A stretch of DNA of 64,000 bases from positions 1,488,001 through 1,552,000 of the forward strand of contig NZ_CP079801.1 in NCBI RefSeq assembly GCF_021545785.1, given 5' to 3'. A model generated the notes under the pieces. That model did not search any database and was not told where the DNA came from. It saw only the letters and a list, made by a program, of their open reading frames with translations. Positions within the stretch are counted from its first letter, which is position 1, and the number at the start of each line of letters is the position of its first letter. The position numbers and the translations under genes were made by a program. The DNA is from Halopseudomonas maritima (GTDB lineage: Bacteria > Pseudomonadota > Gammaproteobacteria > Pseudomonadales > Pseudomonadaceae). Positions 33,839 to 43,639 of the stretch are shown one piece after another.

Positions 33839-34516
33839 TCAGGTGTAGGTAATCAGCTCGCGCCGCTCGGGGCTGTCCAAATGCGGAACCGCATTGAACC
33901 CGGCCAGGCGCATTGCCCGCTGGTTAAACACGCATTGAATCAAGCCGGTATTGCGGGTCTGCAGGTTCAGCTCAACCATGGTTTTGCTAGGCGCCTCCAG
34001 CAACTGGCGCACCAGCATGGCAATCGCGCCACCGGAGCTGACCGCCAGCACCCGGCTGCCCTTGAAGTTGCTCATGATGTGCTCGCGGGCGCTGAGGATG
34101 CGCTGCTCAAACTCGGCCCAGGTTTCCGGCAGCTCGCCCTCAAGCTCACCCTCGGACCAGAGCACGATGCCCTGCTTCAGGCGCTTGAAAAAGTCGGCCA
34201 CCACCGGCTTTTCCGGTAGTGCCTGTTCCGGATGCTGCGCCAGAAAGGCGTGCAGGATGGAGTGAAAGTCAAACTCGTTGAGTTCGGCAAAGACCTGAAA
34301 GCCGGTCGGCTCGATACCCATGCCGGCGCAGATGCCCTCGGCAGTTTCACGATGGCGCACCATATCGCCGGTCAGGATGTGATCAAACTGCATCTGCTGG
34401 CTGGCAAAATACTCACCCAGCAGACGCGCCTGCAGGTGGCCCTTTTCGGACAGCTGATCGTAGTTATCGCTACCGAACGAAGCCTGACCATGACGCACAA
34501 AATACACTTCTGACAT
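33839..34516 (-). CDS. Histidine phosphatase family protein (phosphoglycerate-mutase-like)
   Basis: A 225-residue protein with the catalytic motif VRHGQ (R8, H9, G10), a second His context in HRETAEGI, and a late SSGGAIAMLVRQLL segment where the usual SHGG is replaced by SSGG. The missing second His suggests altered or weak phosphatase activity compared with the family norm. The ATG at 34516 (MSEVYFVRHG) has GGAAGG upstream; the frame to 34588 runs into the repeat region. Substrate unknown. Confidence 0.82.
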   Translation of the reverse strand: MSEVYFVRHGQASFGSDNYDQLSEKGHLQARLLGEYFASQQMQFDHILTGDMVRHRETAEGICAGMGIEPTGFQVFAELNEFDFHSILHAFLAQHPEQALPEKPVVADFFKRLKQGIVLWSEGELEGELPETWAEFEQRILSAREHIMSNFKGSRVLAVSSGGAIAMLVRQLLEAPSKTMVELNLQTRNTGLIQCVFNQRAMRLAGFNAVPHLDSPERRELITYT

Positions 34517-34588
34517 CTGAACCTTCCCGTACTGGAGTAACTGGGCAACCCGCCGGCCCAGGGTGATACGGGCACTTTCACGAGCCAT

Positions 34589-34638
34589 AAAAAAACCCGG
34601 CAGACCGGGGATGGGAAAATCCTAGGTCATGCCGGGTT
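34589..34638 (-). terminator. Duplicated ssb terminator, copy A
   Basis: On the minus strand AACCCGGCA pairs with TGCCGGGTT, with inner GACC/GGTC and GGAT/ATCC pairings, then seven T. It follows the truncated ssb tail and would end transcripts from the cassette before the phosphatase gene. Confidence 0.8.
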
Positions 34639-34655
34639 GCGGCGACAGCTACATT

Positions 34656-34724
34656 TTAGAACGGAATGTCATCATCAAAGCTGTCGTAATCCGGCGCCGA
34701 CTGCTGCGGCGCCTGCTGTTGCGG
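34656..34724 (-). pseudogene. Fragment of ssb: last 22 codons only
   Basis: The minus strand encodes the SSB tail ([15 protein letters not shown] then FDDDIPF and stop), identical to the end of the complete ssb at 35666-36154. The reading frame continues upstream to a GTG at 34764-34766 with unrelated codons, giving a 36-codon frame with no ribosome site, so I treat it as a duplicated gene end and not a gene. Confidence 0.85.
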
Positions 34725-34789
34725 AGAAAAAGCTTGGCTCTGTATCCGGGTCGCTAGTAACCACACAAAACTGCGCTATTTTTTCCAAA

Positions 34790-35197
34790 TCAGCGGCTTG
34801 GATTACTTATGAACCGTTCATTAACAGAGGTAAAGAAGCCAAGCGCAACAACAAACCCATCACACAAACCCAATAAATTGAGAAACATCACTTCTACAGG
34901 TGAAAAGACACCAACGCCATAGGCTAACGAAAGCACAGGCGTTGCCAACACCAGCAAGACATGCAAGGTTCTTGCAGGCCGAAATAGGAAAATCATTCCG
35001 ATATAGGCAAGGAAATAAAGCCCTACCGAAATCAGCATCGATATCACCATCACTCCATAGCCCATACGAGCGCCATAGCCTGACCAGTAAATAGCATCGA
35101 TAGCGTCAGGGAAGAGCCAAGAGAACCACGGGACAAAAACCCACAGCCCGTGAAGCACCAGCATCGCAATTAACATGCCCCTATACAGCTTCAACAT
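34790..35197 (-). CDS. Unknown four-helix membrane protein in the ssb-tail cassette
   Basis: A 135-residue protein with four hydrophobic helices (about 6-28, 47-70, 76-93, 97-121) and a short hydrophilic C terminus. A strong ribosome site (AGGGGGGGG, 4-6 bases before ATG) supports expression. I recognise no family. Its composition is distinctly lower in GC than neighbours. It sits alone between the two ssb-tail repeats, downstream of a dubious small frame. Small four-helix proteins in such places are sometimes immunity proteins, but nothing in this sequence proves that. Confidence 0.65.
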   Translation of the reverse strand: MLKLYRGMLIAMLVLHGLWVFVPWFSWLFPDAIDAIYWSGYGARMGYGVMVISMLISVGLYFLAYIGMIFLFRPARTLHVLLVLATPVLSLAYGVGVFSPVEVMFLNLLGLCDGFVVALGFFTSVNERFISNPSR

Positions 35198-35205
35198 ACC
35201 CCCCC

Positions 35206-35439
35206 CTATTCGACCAGCCTAATTTCTTCCCGAAAAATACACATTGGATCTTGCTCTGCCGGCAACCTAATCTCACTAGCGTTTATAGGGCAAACGTTAT
35301 TCTCAGACCGGAACCATGAGCAGTTTTTAACATTCCTTTTGCCGACAATTACGCAACTCCCCCCCGAGCCCCGGGTAAGGCCTTGGCTTTTGCCTAACCT
35401 GCCCGGCCGCGCCATCGACTGCGAGTGTGTGTGGGTCAA
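35206..35439 (-). CDS. Doubtful small open frame, possible remnant of a gene end
   Basis: A 77-codon frame ending nine bases before the membrane-protein start. The first 30 codons look like non-coding sequence (TTG start, or ATG at 35415 with no ribosome site), while the last 45 (NVKNCSWFRSENNVCPINAS and onward, Glu/Arg-rich end) look more protein-like and have three Cys. It may be the surviving 3' end of a longer gene whose 5' part was lost when the cassette formed. No family recognised. The 150 bases between it and repeat copy B show nothing else. Confidence 0.3.
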   Translation of the reverse strand: MTHTHSQSMARPGRLGKSQGLTRGSGGSCVIVGKRNVKNCSWFRSENNVCPINASEIRLPAEQDPMCIFREEIRLVE

Positions 35440-35592
35440 GCCTTGCCTTTTGTCACGCTGACGTCCGATTCACCCAAAATTAGTGCAGGCCCGAGAAACA
35501 AGGCTGCCGATAAACTCCGCGACCAAAGACCTCTGATGCAGGACAGGCAAAAGGCCGGGGCTGCCCCCCAGACTTTCCTAGAAGGTTTCACA

Positions 35593-35734
35593 AGCCACAA
35601 AAAAACCCGGCAGACCGAGGATGAGAAAATCCTGGGTCATGCCGGGTTGCGGCGACAGCTACATTTTAGAACGGAATGTCATCATCAAAGCTGTCGTAAT
35701 CCGGCGCCGACTGCTGCGGCGCCTGCTGTTGCGG
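35593..35734. repeat. Direct repeat, copy B: ssb 3' end plus terminator
   Basis: The native copy, continuous with the complete ssb gene. It matches copy A (34583-34724) over 142 bases with four differences. The boundary on the ssb side falls inside the coding sequence at the start of the Gln/Pro-rich linker. Confidence 0.92.
35599..35648 (-). terminator. Rho-independent terminator of ssb
   Basis: The minus strand has AACCCGGCA / TGCCGGGTT with inner GACC/GGTC and GGAT/ATCC pairings, followed by a run of T, starting 18 bases after the ssb stop. Confidence 0.85.
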
Positions 35735-36154
35735 CTGAGCGGCCGGCTGGGCTTGCGGCGCGGGGCGCTGCGGACGGGATTGCCCCATACCCTGCTCACC
35801 ACCACCGCCCTGACGGCTGTCGAGCAGCTGCATCTGGCCGCCCATATCCACAACCACTTCGGTGGTGTAACGCTTGACGCCGTCCTTCTCCCACTCGCGG
35901 GTCTGCAGGCGACCTTCGATATAGAGCTTGGAGCCCTTGCGCGCATACTCGCCAACCACCTCGGCGATACGACCGAAAAACACCACGCGGTGCCATTCGG
36001 TGCGCTCCTGCATCTGGCCGGTCTGCTTGTCCTTCCAGCTGTCGCTGGTGGCCAGCGTCACGTTGGCTACGGCGTTGCCGTTGGGCAGATAGCGCACTTC
36101 CGGATCACCACCGACATTACCGATCAAAATTACCTTGTTTACGCCTCTGGCCAT
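35666..36154 (-). CDS. ssb: Single-stranded DNA-binding protein SSB
   Basis: A 162-residue SSB. The OB-fold occupies 1-110 ([56 protein letters not shown]), then a Gln/Pro/Gly linker and the acidic tip DDDIPF that docks DNA-repair proteins. The start at 36154 has AGGAG upstream; the open frame to 36214 overlaps the MFS gene. Its last 22 codons and terminator are duplicated 1010 bases downstream. Gene order uvrA / MFS / ssb is as in Pseudomonas. Confidence 0.97.
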   Translation of the reverse strand: MARGVNKVILIGNVGGDPEVRYLPNGNAVANVTLATSDSWKDKQTGQMQERTEWHRVVFFGRIAEVVGEYARKGSKLYIEGRLQTREWEKDGVKRYTTEVVVDMGGQMQLLDSRQGGGGEQGMGQSRPQRPAPQAQPAAQPQQQAPQQSAPDYDSFDDDIPF

Positions 36155-36179
36155 GCCATTCTCCTGCTGTACCTGGTGA

Positions 36180-37550
36180 TCAAACGGGTGCTGCGACCCG
36201 GTTAAGTGCCTCACGATCCAATATCTTAGCGTCCACTTTCAAGTAGGCTGCTGCCTCCTCGGCAACAATCACGACTTCTGTCACACCTGCAACGGCCTGC
36301 AGGCGGGTGGCCAGCGCGGCATCGTCAAGACAGGCGGGGGACAACGCCAGGCGATAACTGGTCACATAAGGCGGTTCGCGCATGGTACCACCAATGATCA
36401 GCCACGACAGCGCCAGCAGCGCGCAACCGACGAATACACCGCCCAACCCGAAGTGGGCGAACAGCCAGCCACCAAACATGCCGCCCAGCGCCGCGCCGGC
36501 GAACTGGCTGGTGGAGTAGACGCCCATTGCTGTGCCCTTGCCCCCGGCAGGCGCAATCTTGCTGAGCAGCGACGGCAAAGTTGCTTCCAGCAAGTTGAAA
36601 CCAACAAAGAACAGAATAATCGCCGCCACCAGCCAGGGCAGACTGTGCTGGCTCAACCAGAACAGCGGCTGCACCAAAGCCAGCACAGCAACAGCACCCA
36701 GCATCACGCGCTTCATCTGGCGCTGTCGCTCGGCGTAGATGATAAAGGGCACCATGCCAAAGAATGACAGCAGCAGCGCCGCCAGATAGACCCACCAGTG
36801 ATCTTCCTTGGCCAGCCCCGCCTGCTGCTGCAACGCCAGCGGAATGGCCAGAAAGGTCGCCATCAGAATCGCGTGCAAACAGGCGATGCCATAGTTCAAC
36901 CGGAGCAGCTGCCCATTGGTCAGCGCTGGCCACAACGCCCCCCGCACCACGCCGGCATCACGATGGGGCTGCGTGTGGCGCGGTGTCGGCACGGTCAGCA
37001 GCACCAGCACAACACCCAGCAGCGCCAACGCCGAGGTCGATAGAAACACGCCGCCGAGCCCCGCCATACGCGCCACCACCGGGCCGGCCACCATGGCCAC
37101 AGCAAAGGCAACGCCAATGCTCATGCCGATCATCGCCATGGCCTTGGTACGATGCTGCTCACGCGTAGAGTCGGCCACCAGCGCCATCACTGCCGCAGCA
37201 ATAGCGCCGGCGCCCTGCAGCACCCGCCCGGCGATTACCTGGCCAATACTGTCAGCATCGGCTGCGACCAGCCCGCCGGCGGCAAACAGCAACAGCCCGA
37301 ACACAATCACCGGCTTGCGGCCAATACGGTCGGATAACATGCCAAAGGGAATCTGCAAAAATGCCTGGGTCAGACCGTAGGCGCCGATCGCCATGCCAAT
37401 CAGAAAGGGGGTTGCCCCCTGTAACTGCTGACCCCAGGTCGCCAGCACCGGCAACACCATGAACAGGCCCAGCATACGAAAGGCAAAGACCAGCGCCAGC
37501 GACACAGAGGCGCGGCGTTCCTGGGGGCTCATGGAGTCAACCTGATGCAT
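36180..37550 (-). CDS. MFS transporter with C-terminal YAM-like domain (YajR-like)
   Basis: A 456-residue major facilitator with twelve membrane helices. Motif A is visible as [16 protein letters not shown] after helix 2, and the N-terminal [19 protein letters not shown] is typical of the YajR branch. Residues about 390-456 ([39 protein letters not shown]) form a soluble ferredoxin-like domain as in YajR. Substrate unknown, probably drug-like compounds. The ATG at 37550 is preceded by GGAG; the upstream 50 codons lie in the divergent promoter region. It is divergent from uvrA, as is PA4233 in P. aeruginosa. Confidence 0.88.
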   Translation of the reverse strand: MHQVDSMSPQERRASVSLALVFAFRMLGLFMVLPVLATWGQQLQGATPFLIGMAIGAYGLTQAFLQIPFGMLSDRIGRKPVIVFGLLLFAAGGLVAADADSIGQVIAGRVLQGAGAIAAAVMALVADSTREQHRTKAMAMIGMSIGVAFAVAMVAGPVVARMAGLGGVFLSTSALALLGVVLVLLTVPTPRHTQPHRDAGVVRGALWPALTNGQLLRLNYGIACLHAILMATFLAIPLALQQQAGLAKEDHWWVYLAALLLSFFGMVPFIIYAERQRQMKRVMLGAVAVLALVQPLFWLSQHSLPWLVAAIILFFVGFNLLEATLPSLLSKIAPAGGKGTAMGVYSTSQFAGAALGGMFGGWLFAHFGLGGVFVGCALLALSWLIIGGTMREPPYVTSYRLALSPACLDDAALATRLQAVAGVTEVVIVAEEAAAYLKVDAKILDREALNRVAAPV

Positions 37551-37626
37551 GACAGCTCCGGGTAAAAGCGCGGATATTACCATGCCTGCCCCCAGCCCGG
37601 GACGCGCACTGTGCGGGTGCGCCACT

Positions 37627-37656
37627 TTGCCGCCGACCCGGCGTAAGCCGTATACT
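37627..37656 (+). promoter_or_regulatory. Possible uvrA promoter
   Basis: TTGCCG (37627-37632), an 18-base spacer and TATACT (37651-37656) stand 34 bases before the uvrA GTG. The -35 is weak. No LexA-type CTG-N10-CAG palindrome was seen in the 140-base divergent region. Confidence 0.4.
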
Positions 37657-37689
37657 TGTACGCTTTGCCGGCCGCGAGGTGAGAGTACA

Positions 37690-40524
37690 GTGGATACCAT
37701 TCAGATCCGGGGTGCGCGCACGCACAACCTGAAAAATGTCGACCTCGACCTACCCCGCGACAAGCTGATCGTGATCACCGGACTGTCCGGCTCCGGCAAG
37801 TCGTCACTGGCCTTCGACACCCTGTACGCCGAGGGTCAGCGCCGCTATGTCGAGTCGCTGTCGGCCTACGCGCGACAGTTCCTGTCGATGATGGAAAAGC
37901 CCGATGTCGACCATATCGAGGGGCTGTCTCCGGCCATCTCAATCGAGCAGAAGTCGACGTCGCACAACCCGCGCTCCACCGTTGGCACCATCACCGAAAT
38001 TTACGATTACCTGCGCCTGCTGTTTGCCCGGGTGGGCACCCCCATGTGCCCCGACCACGACCTGCCACTGACCGCCCAGACCGTCAGCCAAATGGTCGAC
38101 CAGGTACTGGCCATGCCCGAGGGCAGCAAGCTGATGCTGCTGGCCCCGGTGCTGCGCGACCGCAAGGGTGAGCACCTGGCATTGATCGACGAACTGCGCG
38201 CCCAGGGCTTTGTCCGCGCACGCATCGATGGCCGCATCTATGAGCTGGATGAGGCGCCGACGCTCGACAAGAAGCGCAAGCACAGCATTGAGGTGGTGGT
38301 TGACCGCTTCAAGGTGCGCGAAGATCTGCAGCAGCGCTTGGCCGAGTCCTTCGAAACCGCCATTGGCCTTGCCGACGGTATCGCCATTATCGCCCCTATG
38401 GATGGCGAAGACGGCGAGGAAACCACCTTCAGCGCGCGCTTCGCCTGCCCCGAGTGCGGACATTCGATCAGCGAGCTGGAACCGCGCCTGTTTTCCTTCA
38501 ACAACCCCGCCGGCGCCTGTCCGACCTGCGACGGCCTGGGCGTTAAGCAGTTTTTTGATGCGCGGCGCCTGGTCAACGGCGAGTTGACGCTCGCCGAAGG
38601 CGCAATCCGCGGCTGGGATCGCCGCAACGTGTACTACTTCCAGATGCTCAGCTCGCTGGCCGAGCATTTCGGCATCGATCTGGACCTGCCCTTTGACCAA
38701 GTCCAGGAAGAACACCGCAAGCTGATCCTCAGTGGCACCGGCAATGACAAAGTGCCCTTCCGCTACCTGAACGACCGGGGCGATGTCGTCCAGCGCGAAC
38801 ACCCGTTCGAAGGCATCGTGCCCAACCTGGAGCGGCGCTACCGCGAGACCGAGTCCCAGAGCGTGCGCGAGGAGCTGGCCAAGTACCTGAGCACCCAGCC
38901 GTGTCCGGATTGCCATGGCACCCGCCTGCGTCGCGAGTCGCGCCACGTGATGATCGACGGCCGCAATTTGCCCGGGCTGACGACCCTGCCCGTTGGCAGC
39001 GCGGCCGACTACTTTGAACAACTGACGCTGGAAGGCAGCCGCGGCGAGATCGCGGAGAAGATCCTCAAGGAAATTCGCGCGCGCCTGATGTTCCTGGTCA
39101 ACGTCGGCCTGGATTACCTGACACTGGACCGCAGCGCCGACACGCTGTCTGGCGGCGAAGCCCAGCGTATTCGTCTGGCCAGCCAGATCGGTGCCGGCCT
39201 GGTTGGCGTCATGTACATCCTGGATGAGCCCTCTATCGGCCTGCACCAGCGCGACAACGAGCGCTTGCTGGCAACACTGGTGCACCTGCGAGACCTGGGT
39301 AACACCGTGATTGTCGTCGAGCACGATGAAGACGCTATCCGCCTGGCGGACTATGTAGTGGACATCGGCCCCGGTGCCGGCGTACACGGCGGCCGCGTGG
39401 TGTCACACGGCACCGCACAACAGGTGATGGACGACCCCGCGTCACTGACCGGCAAATACCTCTCCGGCAAGGTAAAGATCGCCGTGCCCGCCGAGCGTAC
39501 GCCGCTACGCAAGAACGAGTGGCTGCGCCTCAAAGGCGCCTGCGGCAATAACCTGCAGAAGGTCAATCTGGAGATTCCGGTCGGCTTGCTGACCTGCGTT
39601 ACCGGCGTCTCCGGCTCGGGCAAGTCCACACTAATCAACAACACCCTGTTCCCGATCACGGCCACCGCCCTGAACGGCGCGACAACGCTGGAGACCGCAC
39701 CCTACGGCAGCTTCGATGGGCTACAGCACCTCGACAAAGTAGTCGACATCGACCAGAGCCCGATTGGCCGTACCCCGCGCTCCAACCCGGCGACCTATAC
39801 CGGGCTATTTACGCCAATCCGCGAGCTGTTCGCCGGTACCCAGGAAGCCCGCTCTCGGGGCTACAAGGCCGGACGCTTCTCGTTCAACGTCAAGGGCGGG
39901 CGCTGCGAGGCCTGTCAGGGCGACGGCCTGATCAAGGTAGAGATGCACTTCCTGCCCGATATCTACGTGCCCTGCGACGTCTGCAAGAGCAAGCGCTACA
40001 ACCGCGAGACGCTGGAGATCAAGTACAAGGGCAAGAGCATCCACGAAGTGCTGGAGATGACCATTGAAGAGGCCCGCGAGTTCTTTGATGCTGTCCCGGC
40101 GCTCGCCCGCAAGCTGCAAACCCTGATGGACGTGGGCCTGTCCTACATTCGCCTGGGGCAATCAGCAACCACCCTGTCCGGCGGCGAAGCACAGCGCGTC
40201 AAACTCGCGCGCGAGCTTTCCAAGCGCGACACCGGCAAGACGCTCTACATCCTCGATGAGCCAACCACCGGCCTGCACTTTGCCGACATTCAGCAACTGC
40301 TCGACGTACTGCATCGCCTGCGCGACCACGGCAACACGGTCGTCGTCATCGAGCACAACCTGGACGTCATCAAGACCGCAGACTGGATCGTCGATCTTGG
40401 GCCGGAAGGCGGCTCTGGTGGCGGCCAGATCATTGCCGCCGGCACACCAGAGCAGATCGCGGCCGAGGCGGCCTCGCACACCGGGCGCTTTCTTGGCCCG
40501 CTGCTGGAGCGCGACCGCGCCTGA
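37690..40524 (+). CDS. uvrA: Excinuclease ABC subunit A
   Basis: A 944-residue ATPase that scans DNA for bulky lesions with UvrB in nucleotide-excision repair. Walker A motifs are at GLSGSGKS (31-38) and GVSGSGKS in the second half, each with an LSGGEAQR signature and [10 protein letters not shown] / [11 protein letters not shown]alker B; zinc modules are CPECG ... CPTCDGLG and [10 protein letters not shown] ... CDVCKSKR. I chose the GTG at 37690 ([16 protein letters not shown]), with GAGGTGAGAG upstream; the 47 additional codons to 37549 are in the promoter region. It converges on rplQ across a shared terminator. Confidence 0.97.
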   Translation: MDTIQIRGARTHNLKNVDLDLPRDKLIVITGLSGSGKSSLAFDTLYAEGQRRYVESLSAYARQFLSMMEKPDVDHIEGLSPAISIEQKSTSHNPRSTVGTITEIYDYLRLLFARVGTPMCPDHDLPLTAQTVSQMVDQVLAMPEGSKLMLLAPVLRDRKGEHLALIDELRAQGFVRARIDGRIYELDEAPTLDKKRKHSIEVVVDRFKVREDLQQRLAESFETAIGLADGIAIIAPMDGEDGEETTFSARFACPECGHSISELEPRLFSFNNPAGACPTCDGLGVKQFFDARRLVNGELTLAEGAIRGWDRRNVYYFQMLSSLAEHFGIDLDLPFDQVQEEHRKLILSGTGNDKVPFRYLNDRGDVVQREHPFEGIVPNLERRYRETESQSVREELAKYLSTQPCPDCHGTRLRRESRHVMIDGRNLPGLTTLPVGSAADYFEQLTLEGSRGEIAEKILKEIRARLMFLVNVGLDYLTLDRSADTLSGGEAQRIRLASQIGAGLVGVMYILDEPSIGLHQRDNERLLATLVHLRDLGNTVIVVEHDEDAIRLADYVVDIGPGAGVHGGRVVSHGTAQQVMDDPASLTGKYLSGKVKIAVPAERTPLRKNEWLRLKGACGNNLQKVNLEIPVGLLTCVTGVSGSGKSTLINNTLFPITATALNGATTLETAPYGSFDGLQHLDKVVDIDQSPIGRTPRSNPATYTGLFTPIRELFAGTQEARSRGYKAGRFSFNVKGGRCEACQGDGLIKVEMHFLPDIYVPCDVCKSKRYNRETLEIKYKGKSIHEVLEMTIEEAREFFDAVPALARKLQTLMDVGLSYIRLGQSATTLSGGEAQRVKLARELSKRDTGKTLYILDEPTTGLHFADIQQLLDVLHRLRDHGNTVVVIEHNLDVIKTADWIVDLGPEGGSGGGQIIAAGTPEQIAAEAASHTGRFLGPLLERDRA

Positions 40525-40595
40525 TCTCGAATAGGGAGCCGCCCCACGGCGGCTCCGCACTTCATTCAGCACATCCGCCACCAAATCGCAGACAC

Positions 40596-40623
40596 AAAAA
40601 AACCGGCCTAAGCCGGTTTTTTT
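40596..40623. terminator. Bidirectional terminator between uvrA and rplQ
   Basis: AAAAAAACCGGC, loop CTAA, GCCGGTTTTTTT: a symmetric stem with A-run on one side and T-run on the other, able to stop transcripts from both uvrA (+) and the alpha operon (-). Confidence 0.92.
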
Positions 40624-40640
40624 GTTCGTGCCTGACTAAC

Positions 40641-41021
40641 TTACTCGTCAGCTGCAGCCGCTTCAGGGCGGTCAACCAGCTCAACGTAAGCCATCGGGGC
40701 AGCATCGCCAGCGCGGAAGCCGCACTTCAGGATGCGCACATAGCCACCCGGACGGGTTGCATAGCGCTTGCCCAGGTCGTTGAACAGCTTGCCGACAGCA
40801 GCTTTGCTGCGAGTGCGGTCAAACGCCAGACGACGGTTGGCTACGGTGTCTTCCTTGGCCAGGGTGATCAGCGGCTCGGCAACGCGGCGCAGTTCCTTGG
40901 CTTTCGGCAGAGTAGTTTTGATCAGTTCGTTCTCGAACAGCGACACTGCCATGTTCTGGAACATGGCCTTGCGGTGTGCGCTGGTGCGACTCAGGTGACG
41001 ACCACTTTTACGATGACGCAT
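40641..41021 (-). CDS. rplQ: Ribosomal protein L17
   Basis: A 126-residue 50S protein near the polypeptide exit. [20 protein letters not shown] and the C-terminal [23 protein letters not shown] are characteristic. Last gene of the alpha operon, 26 bases after rpoA. In many Pseudomonas katA and bfr genes follow; here uvrA follows directly. Confidence 0.98.
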   Translation of the reverse strand: MRHRKSGRHLSRTSAHRKAMFQNMAVSLFENELIKTTLPKAKELRRVAEPLITLAKEDTVANRRLAFDRTRSKAAVGKLFNDLGKRYATRPGGYVRILKCGFRAGDAAPMAYVELVDRPEAAAADE

Positions 41022-41047
41022 CTCTCAATTCCTCGGTGTCAAGACGA

Positions 41048-42049
41048 TCAGGCCGAAACCTTGTCGTCCTTCTTCAAGCTTGCAGGCGGCCAGTTGTCCA
41101 GACGCATACCCAGAGACAGACCACGCGAAGCCAGAACGTCCTTGATCTCGGTCAGGGACTTCTTACCCAGGTTCGGGGTCTTCAGCAGCTCTACTTCGGT
41201 ACGCTGGATCAGATCGCCAATGTAGTAAATATTTTCAGCCTTCAAGCAGTTGGCCGAACGGACAGTCAGCTCAAGGTCGTCCACCGGACGCAGCAAAATC
41301 GGATCGATCTCGTCTTCCTGCTGCTCAACAACCGGCTCCTGGTCGCCCTTCAGATCGACGAAGGCAGCCAGCTGCTGCTGCAGGATGGTTGCAGCGCGGC
41401 GAATGGCTTCTTCCGGATCCAGAGTACCGTTGGTTTCCAGGTCGATAACCAGTTTGTCCAGGTTGGTACGCTGCTCAACACGCGCACTTTCCACCACGTA
41501 GGCCACGCGGCGTACGGGGGTGTAAGTGGCGTCCAGCTGCAGACGGCCAATGGAGCGGGTTTCGTCCTCATCGGACTGACGCGCGTCGGCCGGCTCGTAA
41601 CCGCGGCCACGGGCCACAGTCAGCTTCATGGTCAGCTCGCCGTTGTCGGACAGCGTGGCAATCACGTGATCCGGATTGACGATTTCGACTTCGTGGTCGA
41701 GCTGAATGTCGGCAGCGGTGACAACGCCCGGGCCTTTCTTGGAAAGGTTCAGGGTTACCTGGTCGCGACCGTGCATGTTGATCGCCAACCCTTTCAGGTT
41801 GAGCAGGATCTCGATGACATCTTCCTGGACGCCTTCGATAGCGCTGTACTCATGCAAAACGCCATCGATTTCGGCCTCTACCACGGCACAGCCGGGCATG
41901 GACGAGAGCAGAATGCGACGCAGCGCATTGCCCAGGGTATGACCGAAACCACGCTCCAGCGGCTCAAGAGTAATCTTGGCACGCGTGGGCGAAGTTTCCT
42001 GTACGTCGATATGACGCGGAGTTAGAAACTCGGTAACCGAACTCTGCAT
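41048..42049 (-). CDS. rpoA: RNA polymerase alpha subunit
   Basis: A 333-residue subunit. The N-terminal domain ([22 protein letters not shown]) drives assembly; the C-terminal domain ([35 protein letters not shown]) binds UP elements and activators. The start at 42049 ([11 protein letters not shown]) is the family start; three upstream codons are also in frame. Fourth gene of the alpha operon, followed by rplQ. Confidence 0.98.
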   Translation of the reverse strand: MQSSVTEFLTPRHIDVQETSPTRAKITLEPLERGFGHTLGNALRRILLSSMPGCAVVEAEIDGVLHEYSAIEGVQEDVIEILLNLKGLAINMHGRDQVTLNLSKKGPGVVTAADIQLDHEVEIVNPDHVIATLSDNGELTMKLTVARGRGYEPADARQSDEDETRSIGRLQLDATYTPVRRVAYVVESARVEQRTNLDKLVIDLETNGTLDPEEAIRRAATILQQQLAAFVDLKGDQEPVVEQQEDEIDPILLRPVDDLELTVRSANCLKAENIYYIGDLIQRTEVELLKTPNLGKKSLTEIKDVLASRGLSLGMRLDNWPPASLKKDDKVSA

Positions 42050-42076
42050 GTGGGGCACCTTTATGCTGTCTGTCGC

Positions 42077-42697
42077 TTACTTGGAGTACAGCTCGACGAT
42101 CAGGTTTTCGTTGATGTCGGCATACAGATCGCTGCGAGCCGGGATGCTCTTGAAAACGCCTTCTTTCTTGGCGCTGTCTACTTCAACCCACTCTGCACCG
42201 CCACGCTGAGCAGCCTGCTCCAGAGCGCTGTTGATGCGCAGCTGGTTCTTGGCTTTCTCGCGAACAGCGACCACGTCGCCCGGGGCTACCGAGTAAGACG
42301 CAATGTTGACGGTCTTGCCGTTGACGCTGATCGACTTATGCGACACCAGCTGACGTGCTTCTGCGCGAGTAGCGCCAAAGCCCATGCGATAAACGACATT
42401 GTCCAGACGACGCTCCAGCAGTTGCAGCAGGTTCTCACCGGTAGCACCCTTCAGACGGGCAGCTTCCTTGTAGTAGTTGCTGAACTGACGCTCGAGAACG
42501 CCATACATACGACGGACCTTCTGCTTTTCACGCAGCTGAGTACCGTATTCTGAAAGACGACCACGGCGTTGGCCGTGAACACCCGGAGGAGTTTCCAGTT
42601 TGCACTTGGAGTCGAGAGCGCGCACGCCGCTTTTCAGGAACAGGTCAGTACCTTCGCGACGAGATAGCTTGCACTTGGGACCAATATAACGAGCCAT
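42077..42697 (-). CDS. rpsD: Ribosomal protein S4
   Basis: A 206-residue 30S assembly protein with the S4 RNA-binding domain ([27 protein letters not shown]). S4 also represses its own operon translationally in E. coli by binding the rpsM leader. N terminus [19 protein letters not shown]; no cysteine zinc cluster, so it is the zinc-free form. Confidence 0.98.
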   Translation of the reverse strand: MARYIGPKCKLSRREGTDLFLKSGVRALDSKCKLETPPGVHGQRRGRLSEYGTQLREKQKVRRMYGVLERQFSNYYKEAARLKGATGENLLQLLERRLDNVVYRMGFGATRAEARQLVSHKSISVNGKTVNIASYSVAPGDVVAVREKAKNQLRINSALEQAAQRGGAEWVEVDSAKKEGVFKSIPARSDLYADINENLIVELYSK

Positions 42698-42712
42698 TTT
42701 ACCGTCTCCTGA

Positions 42713-43102
42713 TTAAACGCGACGCTTCTTGGGCGGGCGGCAGCCGTTGTGGGGAATGGGGGTGACGTCGGTGATGCTGCTGATCTTGTAACCACAAGAG
42801 TTCAGCGCACGCACAGCAGACTCACGACCCGGGCCGGGGCCTTTGACGCACACGTCCAGGTTCTTCAGGCCATACTCGAGGGCAGCCTGACCGGCACGCT
42901 CGGCCGCTACCTGGGCAGCGAACGGGGTGCTTTTGCGCGAACCACGGAAGCCGGAACCACCGGAGGTAGCCCAGCTCAGGGCATTACCCTGACGGTCTGT
43001 AATGGTGATGATGGTGTTGTTGAAAGACGCGTGGATGTGGGCAACCCCATCAACGACTGTCTTTTTTACTTTTTTACGTACACGAGCAGCTGGCTTAGCC
43101 AT
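42713..43102 (-). CDS. rpsK: Ribosomal protein S11
   Basis: A 129-residue 30S platform protein. [18 protein letters not shown] and the C-terminal [18 protein letters not shown] are diagnostic. Second gene of the alpha operon, 20 bases after rpsM. Confidence 0.98.
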   Translation of the reverse strand: MAKPAARVRKKVKKTVVDGVAHIHASFNNTIITITDRQGNALSWATSGGSGFRGSRKSTPFAAQVAAERAGQAALEYGLKNLDVCVKGPGPGRESAVRALNSCGYKISSITDVTPIPHNGCRPPKKRRV

Positions 43103-43122
43103 ATCTGTAGATTCCCTCGCAA

Positions 43123-43479
43123 TTACTTACGGATCGGCTTGCGCGGACCCTTACGGGTGCGGGCATTGGTCTTGGTGCGCTGACCGTGGACCGGAAGGCC
43201 ACGACGGTGACGCAGGCCACGATAGCAGCCGAGATCCATGAGGCGCTTAACGTTCATATTGATCGTACGGCGCAGGTCACCTTCGGTAGTGCTCTTGGCG
43301 ACTTCATTGCGCAGGGTATCAATCTGCTCTTCGCTCAGATCCTTGATCTTGACACTGGGCTCAATGCCAGTGGCGGCACAGATCTGTTGTGCCTTGGTCT
43401 GACCAATACCAAAGATATAGGTCAGAGAGATAACAGTGTGCTTGTTATCCGGGATGTTGACGCCTGCAATACGGGCCAT
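43123..43479 (-). CDS. rpsM: Ribosomal protein S13
   Basis: A 118-residue 30S head protein contacting tRNA and L5. [28 protein letters not shown] and the basic [25 protein letters not shown] region are present. It opens the alpha operon; a terminator-like stem lies upstream. Confidence 0.98.
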   Translation of the reverse strand: MARIAGVNIPDNKHTVISLTYIFGIGQTKAQQICAATGIEPSVKIKDLSEEQIDTLRNEVAKSTTEGDLRRTINMNVKRLMDLGCYRGLRHRRGLPVHGQRTKTNARTRKGPRKPIRK

Positions 43480-43559
43480 CCAATTTACTCCGTCTGACAG
43501 CTACCTGACTCAACCCAAAGAGGTTGCTCGAAAAAGGGTGCAGTAGGGTAGCGCTAACA

Positions 43560-43600
43560 AAAATAAAATTCAACCACCTGACCAAAAAATGGCCAGGTGG
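43560..43600 (-). terminator. Terminator or attenuator between rpmJ and rpsM
   Basis: On the minus strand CCACCTGGCCA pairs with TGGTCAGGTGG (one G-U pair, loop of five T), and the sequence after it is T-rich (GAATTTTATTTTTG). It lies 40 bases past the rpmJ stop and 80 bases before rpsM, so it could end the spc operon or act as part of the S4-controlled alpha leader. Confidence 0.65.
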
Positions 43601-43639
43601 TGGTTATCCTGAGACGTAGTCTTAATTCAGAACCGGGAA

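Larger units (their letters stand above)
34583..34724. repeat. Direct repeat, copy A: ssb 3' end plus terminator
   Basis: This 142-bp segment is repeated at 35593-35734, exactly 1010 bases away, in the same orientation, with four mismatches, all in the terminator part. The 69 bases of ssb coding sequence are identical. Outside the repeat the sequences differ completely. Together the copies bound an 868-bp lower-GC insert. Confidence 0.92.

Noticed and set aside
33396..33848. Small frames across the inverted-repeat element as a transposase fragment
   Set aside because: Translations run through the terminal repeats and show no transposase motif; the element is better explained as non-coding.
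34583..35734. Retron, CRISPR or tRNA-linked island at the ssb repeat
   Set aside because: No reverse transcriptase, no short regularly spaced repeats and no tRNA gene are present; only two long direct repeats.
37551..37689. LexA (SOS) box in front of uvrA
   Set aside because: No CTG-N10-CAG palindrome of convincing quality in the divergent region.
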